Positions 57,366 through 64,000 of a stretch of 64,000 bases of DNA are shown in pieces (position 1 is the first letter of the stretch; every line of letters starts with the position of its first letter). The position numbers were made by a program, and so were the translations under genes. The stretch is from Collybiopsis luxurians FD-317 M1 (Eukaryota > Basidiomycota > Agaricomycetes > Agaricales > Omphalotaceae): assembly GCA_000827265.1 (NCBI GenBank), contig KN834756.1:778385-842384 (forward strand). The letters are read 5' to 3'. Below the pieces are notes generated by a model that saw nothing but the letters and a program-made list of their open reading frames with translations, was not told the origin of the DNA and did no database searches.

Positions 57366-60300
57366 CAGAGCTGGTGAAAACTACTGGGTGAGAACTAGTG
57401 GAGAGCTTGGGATAAGTCTCTTCAATTTAAAACCTGGACCACATTTTCTCAACATTTTCTGGTCAAAGACAAGTCAGAGAAGGTCACGATAGGTCAGAAT
57501 GAGTCAGAGTCAGTCCAGCCTCTGAGCCACTCTTACCACTTTTGGCCATCCAGGCTTTTCTCTGGGTACTCTTGTTGATTCTGGAAAGATGAAGATCTCC
57601 AAATTTTGTTCAAACTCAGTGCTTGCCAAGCACAAGATTTTACCTCTTCCTACACTGCTTGGATTGCCAGTAACAAATGCAACTTGTTGACTGGCCTACT
57701 TTTGCACAATATAGTACCAGAAAATCATGACTCCAGAAACCTTAAACAGTCTTTCAACAGTCTTCATCTGCTCTACACATATATCATTCCCTCTGCTCCT
57801 TGTTCAGACCATTAGACACAGTGATGATAGATATTCCTTTCTCCTGTAAACCCCAAATGCTTACTAGCGCTCACTTGCACCCTTCCTAAGAATTCATATG
57901 ATCATCATATCATTTCATATCTCATTCATACACCTCTCCCAACTGCCAAGTCTGTTTGTTGTAGAATCCATCTCTTCACATACTCCACTGGGATTGTAAG
58001 TACATATGTGTTGAACATAGTTGCATACTTACTCAAGAACACAACAGAGCAGTGTTTCTTGCTTTCATCAGATTTTGAGACAGAACCATGGTGCCAGTTT
58101 GGACAAGCCAGTGCTAAAGCCAGGATGCTGGTTACTGGTAAAAAAAAAAGTCATCTTGTGGTTGTCTTCTGCGCAGACGAGGGGAACTTTTGTACAGTGG
58201 AATCCTGATCCTAAACACAATAATATTGCAAAGTTACAAACTTGACCATGATTGTAGCACAAACATTATGACTAAGTAATGTTAGGGATATGAGCAGGGA
58301 AAATGGTGATGATAAGGTGGTAATATCTCACTGGGAATCTTGCCATAGATATCTTTAGTGATAAGGTAGGCAAAAGGCAGGCAAACATATACACAGACAA
58401 AGCTATCCTCAGTGAGATTCTCAGTACAATATTGTCATCTTATCATTGCCATCTTCCCCGCTCATATACCTGACAATAGTTGGTTTTGTTTGAACCCCCT
58501 TTTTTACATTCAAGAAAATCCTGGGCAAGTTCTAGTGGTCTTATGAGTGGCTCAATCTATGTATGTAGCTGCACTAGAGTTTTGAGCAGTGCACAAAAAC
58601 AGTGTTGTTGATTGAGATCTATTCTACATTTTCCCCTTCCACTGAGTCTTGTCTAGATCTCCTGCATTAACTGATTTTGTTTCCTTGAAGTGTACAATCT
58701 ATCATGTTTTAAAAGATACCGGCGGGGGAGGGCTCCCCTTCTTGCAAGCTGTGGCTAATCATGCTTGGTAGATAAGTCAGCTGAGTCAGAGGTTGTGTAG
58801 TAGGAAGAAGTATACTTCACTCTAGTGTATGGGGCAGATGGTGTGGGTTCTGGGTTGGGTATCCCCTACCAGGCCTGGTCAGTTTTTGCTTGGCCACTGG
58901 GCACTAAGGCTCTAAGGCCACCTTTCTCTGTGTATAGACAGTACTGCAGCATTTTGAGCACTTCATAAGGGGTGGGACAGTGGGACAAATTATATAAAAT
59001 TTATTATTTGTAAGCACCTGTTGGATGTCTGGACATGAATCAATTGACAAAATTTACCATAAAAGGTTAAATGCCCCTGAGTGCCAGGTAAAATTTTGCA
59101 AGAGCTCAATTGGACATTGGACAGGGTGGAACATTTCATTTTGTAAGATACTCTGTGGACACAGGACATATAAAGTGCTCAAAATGCTACAGTATATGGG
59201 ACAGTACTCATCACATATCTCCATCTTAGCATCAAGCACATGGTACAGGTAAGGGGTGGTCATACCTGTATTGCATTATGGCTGTATGACAGGCAAATTA
59301 CAGGACCTTTTTGGCTACTGCATATACTCATACCATATCCCATATCTGTTATCAAAACATGGTACAGTTAGAGATCATGATCCATAAAATTTACAAGCCA
59401 TATGTTTAGAGCCCTAAGCTGCTGATCCCATCCCTTTGCTTACTATGAGCAACTATAATTGTCAGCATGGTGCATCCTGCCATGGCTGAGCATGAATGAA
59501 GGGGTGAACAGGGTGATTTGAGAATCAAAGAAAGTTCAGGAAATGTAAGTCTTCATGTGTGCAATTCTTCTACCGCATATTTCAAGTGTTGTCTGAAACT
59601 TTATATTGTGCTTTGTTACCCCAGTGTTCTGTGTATTCTCTTGCACTAACATAATGCATGCAACTGGATGCTACAATGCCTTTCCAATGGCTGAACAATG
59701 TCCAAAGCTAATTTGACATCTTTGCATACAGAACAGGACCTGCATTTGAGTATGATATGTTCTTCTGCATTAGAAGTATATTGACTTTCTGAGGGATTGT
59801 TTGGGATGCATAGTTGGAAGGACCTGCTTGTGGGGATCAACAAGCAGTGAGAGCAATATCATTCATAGATTTGCAGATGGACAAGCAGGAGAGCTTGGAT
59901 AGACAAATGATTTTGCAAAAGAGGCAATGTACAATATGACTGTACAATTTGAGATACTGAAAATAAACCATGTCTACCCACCTACCAATGCGTCCTCTCC
60001 ATATCCTACTCGCTGATGGTGGTCCACAGGACTTTCAGTCTGCTCATGACAGCATGTAATTCAGCTTTAAAGGAAGTGACCTACTGAATAGATGTTGAGC
60101 TATACCTAGCTTGGAAGATGCAACTCTAATAATTTTTCACTACAGGCTATGATGTCCAGGTTAGGACTTACCCAAACTCTTCCTGTCCCAAGTAATACAT
60201 ATGCTTAAGAAAGAATCAGATGTCATCAAGTGTGACATGAAATGTATCAAATGACTTGTTTTTCAAGGCCGACGTTCTCCATCTTTGAGTGGTAGCAGAA

Positions 60301-60888
60301 TGTATCAATATTGTGGCCATCCTACACAACTATCAGCAGATATTTTTTAGCTAGGAAGGGTCTTGAGCCTAACCAGAATGAATGTACAGCATCTGAAGTG
60401 GGAGCATTAGGCATTGCAGAATGACCATGCAATGTAGTTACATCTTGGTCCTATCCAATTTCAAAGCAGCCCCCTGTCCTTGACACATTCAGTTACTATA
60501 AGCTGAAATAACTATCAAACCATCAGCCAAGATGTGCCTAATATCAGACAATTGGCACCTCCTTCCCATTCAAAGGCTCCATCTGCGTTCCAACTGCACT
60601 CAATACATCCTATTGTCATACATGCCCAGCACACTATCTAGATCCCAATCTGAGAGCATAGATGCATTCTTCAGACCAACACCTTGTATCTTTGCAGCCG
60701 TTTTTATCCACCTTTATTGCTATAATAATTTATGTCCTGTGATTTATATATTGTTTATATATATACTACTTTGCAATTTTCATGGTAGAGTAACAGCAGA
60801 AGGAAATTTTTCAAATGTCCTTAGAACATCAACTAGGTCTCTTTCATACTTGGACAGTTCATCCTCAAACACCATTGATATGCATCCC
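57366..60888. other. AT-rich region without recognised genes
   Basis: 3.5 kb with only short frames. One inverted repeat of 27 bp pairs GTACTGCAGCATTTTGAGCA (58941-) with ATGCTACAGTAT-type sequence at 59169-59195, possibly a small inverted-repeat element. A 126-codon plus frame at 60532-60912 shows no domain and runs into the 3' end of the next gene. No RNA genes were found. Confidence 0.45.
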
Positions 60889-62304
60889 TCAGTCCACTGT
60901 ACTTCGCGCTGAGTTGCGATGTGGCCGGAGGTCGTCATTGCTCGGGGGAAGATATTGCGTGTTGAGCCTATTCTCAGTGTTCTGAGGATGCTTTTGCGGT
61001 CTGAGTTCGTTCAGCAAAGTCATTTCCGGGTCGAGCTCGTTCAGGGAAGCCTGGTTCGGTTTGAGCTCAATACGTATTACTGCACTGTGTCCTGATGCGC
61101 GCTTGTTAAGGGGAGGCATATCTGGGCTGGGCTTTGAGCTGTTTTTCCGTTCTCTTTTTCGTTGTAGATAGCCGATAAGATAGCGGATACGGTGGCGAAT
61201 AATGTAAGATATTGCTACAAGTCCTACAATGCCACCGATTATTGCGCCCACAATAGTGCCCACCTGTCTGTTTTTAGAAGTACTAGTAGAATCATGGCCG
61301 GAATCGGATGACCCTGATGAGCTGGGATTAATGGGATTGGTTTTGATGACGAAATAGCTTATAGTGAGATACTGGGGTGAGATCGTCGTGTTGTAAGCAG
61401 TGGCAACTTCCAAGGAATGCTGAGAAGGAGATAAGTCGGATGTCGTGAACAGTGGCCAATTGTGAACTGTTGCAAGGTGACCGGTATTAGTTATCCTTGT
61501 ACTTCCAGGAAGATCAAAATCAGTCGATTTTTCATCGACAGAATAGAAAGCAGTTGTTGGATTGCATTCGCCGCCCCAATTTATAGAGTAAAGTGACACA
61601 GAAGTACCTATGAAGGATTCACCTTCCATGTCCTGGTTTAGTCAGTAACATACTCACCGTTAAAATTAAAAGTCACACTAGTTTCATCTTTATCTGTCGC
61701 ATTATAACCGATTCCTTGGTATGCCCATGCTCCAGAGCTATTACTATAACTCACGGAAGGATCGCTGTTATGAACACGGAGAGTCACTGCATCTAGCGGA
61801 TCGGATGGTAAGGGCTGATATTGTATACTGTCGAGCCAGAGCGACGAGTTGCGAGGAGAAGTGGGAGAGAAATTGAAAATAATGTCCAAAGTATGCTCAT
61901 CTGCCGAGCCGGCCAGGGTCTCCGCAGAGTCGCATGCAATGTGGTTGGTGACTTGATAAGTGTTGACCACAAAGTTCGCCATGAGGTGATTATCTACCAT
62001 GCAAATCCAGGTGCCGGAACCGATGGAGGCAATCACGACACGAACAAATGAGCCTTTGAGCAGTAAGACAAATGTTAAAACTGGAAGATTGCCTGAAGAG
62101 CCTTTTTTCTTTACCTTTAAAGCTGTAACTGAGAGTACCATTTGTTGTGGTGCCAGTGATTGTGTGATTGAACACTGGTCCTCCATAACCTTCTTTGTCC
62201 AACAGCCCGGTTGGGTTAGGGGAAAATGCACCAGAGTAGCGAATAGCTGGATCCGTGTCGTCTACAATGACCAGCCGAGGAACTTGAGTATCTGGAGTCG
62301 CCAT
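60889..62304 (-). CDS. Single-pass membrane protein with two extracellular beta domains
   Basis: Exons 62304-62115, 62053-61658 and 61607-60889 sum to 1305 nt (434 aa) in frame. The N terminus MATPDTQVPRLVIVDDTDP with IRYSGAF opens a galactose-binding-like domain (NGTLSYSFKG-SFVRVVIASI), and a second follows (YQGIGYNATDKDETSVTFNF-NG-TSVSLYSINWGG). A Ser-rich linker (PSSSGSSDSGHDSTSTSKN) leads to a transmembrane helix at ~310-332 (GTIVGAIIGGIVGLVAISYI) and a basic cytoplasmic tail of ~100 residues with repeated LNELDPEMTLLNELRPQ-like units. Agaricomycetes have many such proteins of unknown function; ligand sensing at the cell surface is inference. Same family as the gene at 28807-30117, which has no tail. 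Confidence 0.82.
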
Positions 62305-64000
62305 CGGGTGTTCAAAGGGACGGGGGTGAGAAGAGAATTTATGAGGACGAGCTCCTGGGGCCAGGTGGCAAAGAGTTTCCTGGCAGACATTTAGTTATCA
62401 AGGCCTTTCGAGCAAGGCAGTGAGAGCCAACCTCCAGCATCAGGACCTTTCAAAATGTTCAATAACGGGATGTCAAAATACAACTCCTACCAGATCAGGG
62501 AGCAAAAAGGTTTCCTCATGGCGTATTTATAGCAAATACACAAACTTTCGAATTCCTGCTAAAGCCGAGTCTGCCAGAAGCTGTGGTCTTCCGTAGTTGA
62601 TTGTGGACGGGAAGTAGCTGAAAACAAACCATGACAGCTTGTTGCTATCTGTAATATGATCAATGCGATAAATCGGGTATAATTAGGCTGCAATCATATT
62701 CATGAGTGATGGTAGGCGCTACCTCGTTGCAGGGACCAGTTCCGATTGTCAAAGAATCAATGGCGGGTCAAGATAGTTTTTGGGCAGTTTGACAGCATGA
62801 AGTTTGTACAGTCAAATATTGATAGAAATCAAGTCCGTGTAGTGTGTGAGCTGGTGAGATGCGCCGACATGTCAATTCTTATTTTTTGATGCCATTGCTC
62901 TGTGAAAACAATACTAGCTATTGATTTATTTGTAGCATTATTTTCAAAAAAAGCACCTTTATGTAATGATGGTGTTTACTGCCTGCCAGGACAAATGTAC
63001 ATTTGGTGGCATTCTTGTGGACTCGAGTAGAAATGAATTAGGCCTCATTCTGTAACTACAACGCAATAGCAATTTCCCTACCAAATTTAAAAGTTTGATA
63101 TGAAATAGATAGATATCACATTTTTGCCCGACACCTCACTTTCGGGTGTTCTGTAAAAATGCGGGAAGCCCCATGCAATAGATATGCTCATGGGCGCTGA
63201 ACTGCCCTACCTATTTTCTTTGCTCTGCTCTTGTGTTGATTTCTTTGATGGCATGACCAACAAAAAAGGACTCCGAAAGCTCCAAAGAGAATACTGACCA
63301 AAAACACCTACCCCCTAAAAGAACAACAAGGTACCTGCGAAACATCCAAAAAAGGTATCCAGGTCAGCTGTCAATACACCTTCCTCCGAAAAACCTCCGA
63401 AAAACCCAAATGTCAACATGCCGTTTTTTCTAATGAGGATGACTGCCTCATGATTTCAATTTTGTTGGAACAGAAGAATGAAAGAATGGACATTGACAAT
63501 GGCGGGTGGAAGGAGCCATCCATCAATGCCATTGTTGAAGCACTCAAAGGAAGTGAGTTGATCAGTAGACTCAGGAGATCTAAAAATTGTATTTAGTGTT
63601 TGGGACCATTGGACAAGGTAAGAGTATTATTTTAATCCACATAGCTCTTATTCAGGAACCTCAGTTAACTTAGCTCAAAAATGATTACCAAATATTCAAG
63701 GAACTTGCCAACATTTTCAGCTGGGGGTGGGACTCAGAGAATCGACGAGTTCAAGCTAGTGAGGAGCAGTGGGATACCTATCTTGCAGTATGCTGAATTT
63801 ATCCCATTGACCTCCAAGCTCATTCAGATGTTTTTCAGGCTGATCCTTGTAAGGGAAAGTACTGAAATGTGACATTCTCAGGGCCCAAACACAGCTTATT
63901 CATGGCCACACAAGCCGGGAGAACTTCCTACGGCAGATGTCGTTGAAAATGGTGGTGCTCTAAGCACCTCATCGCCGCTTAGCACGGCCAACTCCAAGAA
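62305..64000. other. No recognised gene to the window end
   Basis: The first ~500 bp are the upstream region of the membrane-protein gene, still CpG-containing. From ~62.6 kb the sequence is AT-rich. Direct repeats of CTCCGAAAAACC occur at ~63384 and 63396. An open frame at 63681-63872 is short and featureless. Confidence 0.4.

Overview
The window is nuclear DNA of a filamentous fungus, most likely an agaricomycete (mushroom-forming basidiomycete). The evidence is short 50-90 nt introns with GT(N)NGT donors that interrupt nearly every gene, the gene families present (DUF6534 membrane proteins, BTB proteins, DUF1989, a TupA-like PBP protein, Ser/Thr-rich membrane proteins, Cys-rich secreted proteins), and the transposon types (Copia, DIRS-like tyrosine-recombinase elements, many small hAT-like elements). 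I cannot name the species. There is one 544-base assembly gap (11259-11802).

Layout. 1-23.5 kb is a nest of mobile elements, AT-rich and almost without CpG: a Copia retrotransposon on the minus strand (3770-9656, both LTRs and the 5-bp target duplication CCACT present), non-autonomous hAT elements (one inside the left LTR of that Copia copy), other inverted-repeat elements, and a degraded DIRS-like retroelement (18.5-23.2 kb: gag with two zinc fingers, RT-RNase H, tyrosine recombinase). 23.6-30.1 kb is a minus-strand gene run: DUF1989 protein, an unrecognised small protein, two tandem secreted kinase-like proteins, and an extracellular beta-domain protein with a hydrophobic tail. 31.7-50.7 kb is gene-rich: an unrecognised 417-aa protein, a 12-exon DHA-type MFS exporter, a 1060-bp transposon, a BTB protein, a 1101-aa disordered protein, a DUF6534 membrane protein, and a TupA-like binding protein broken by one stop codon. 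51.5-57.4 kb is again AT-rich and holds three tandem copies of a Cys-rich secreted protein gene (one intact, two decayed) plus inverted-repeat elements. 57.4-60.9 kb holds little. 60.9-62.3 kb is a second extracellular beta-domain protein, this one with a transmembrane segment and cytoplasmic tail. 62.3-64 kb has no recognised gene.

The genes do not form an obvious pathway. The shared theme is the cell surface and secretion. Points that merit most attention: the tandem secreted kinase-like pair; the two Copia LTRs, which differ mainly by reciprocal TG/CA changes (CpG decay after cytosine methylation); and a dispersed hairpin motif whose stem covaries among four copies. Gene models were spliced by hand; exon sums that come out in frame are noted.
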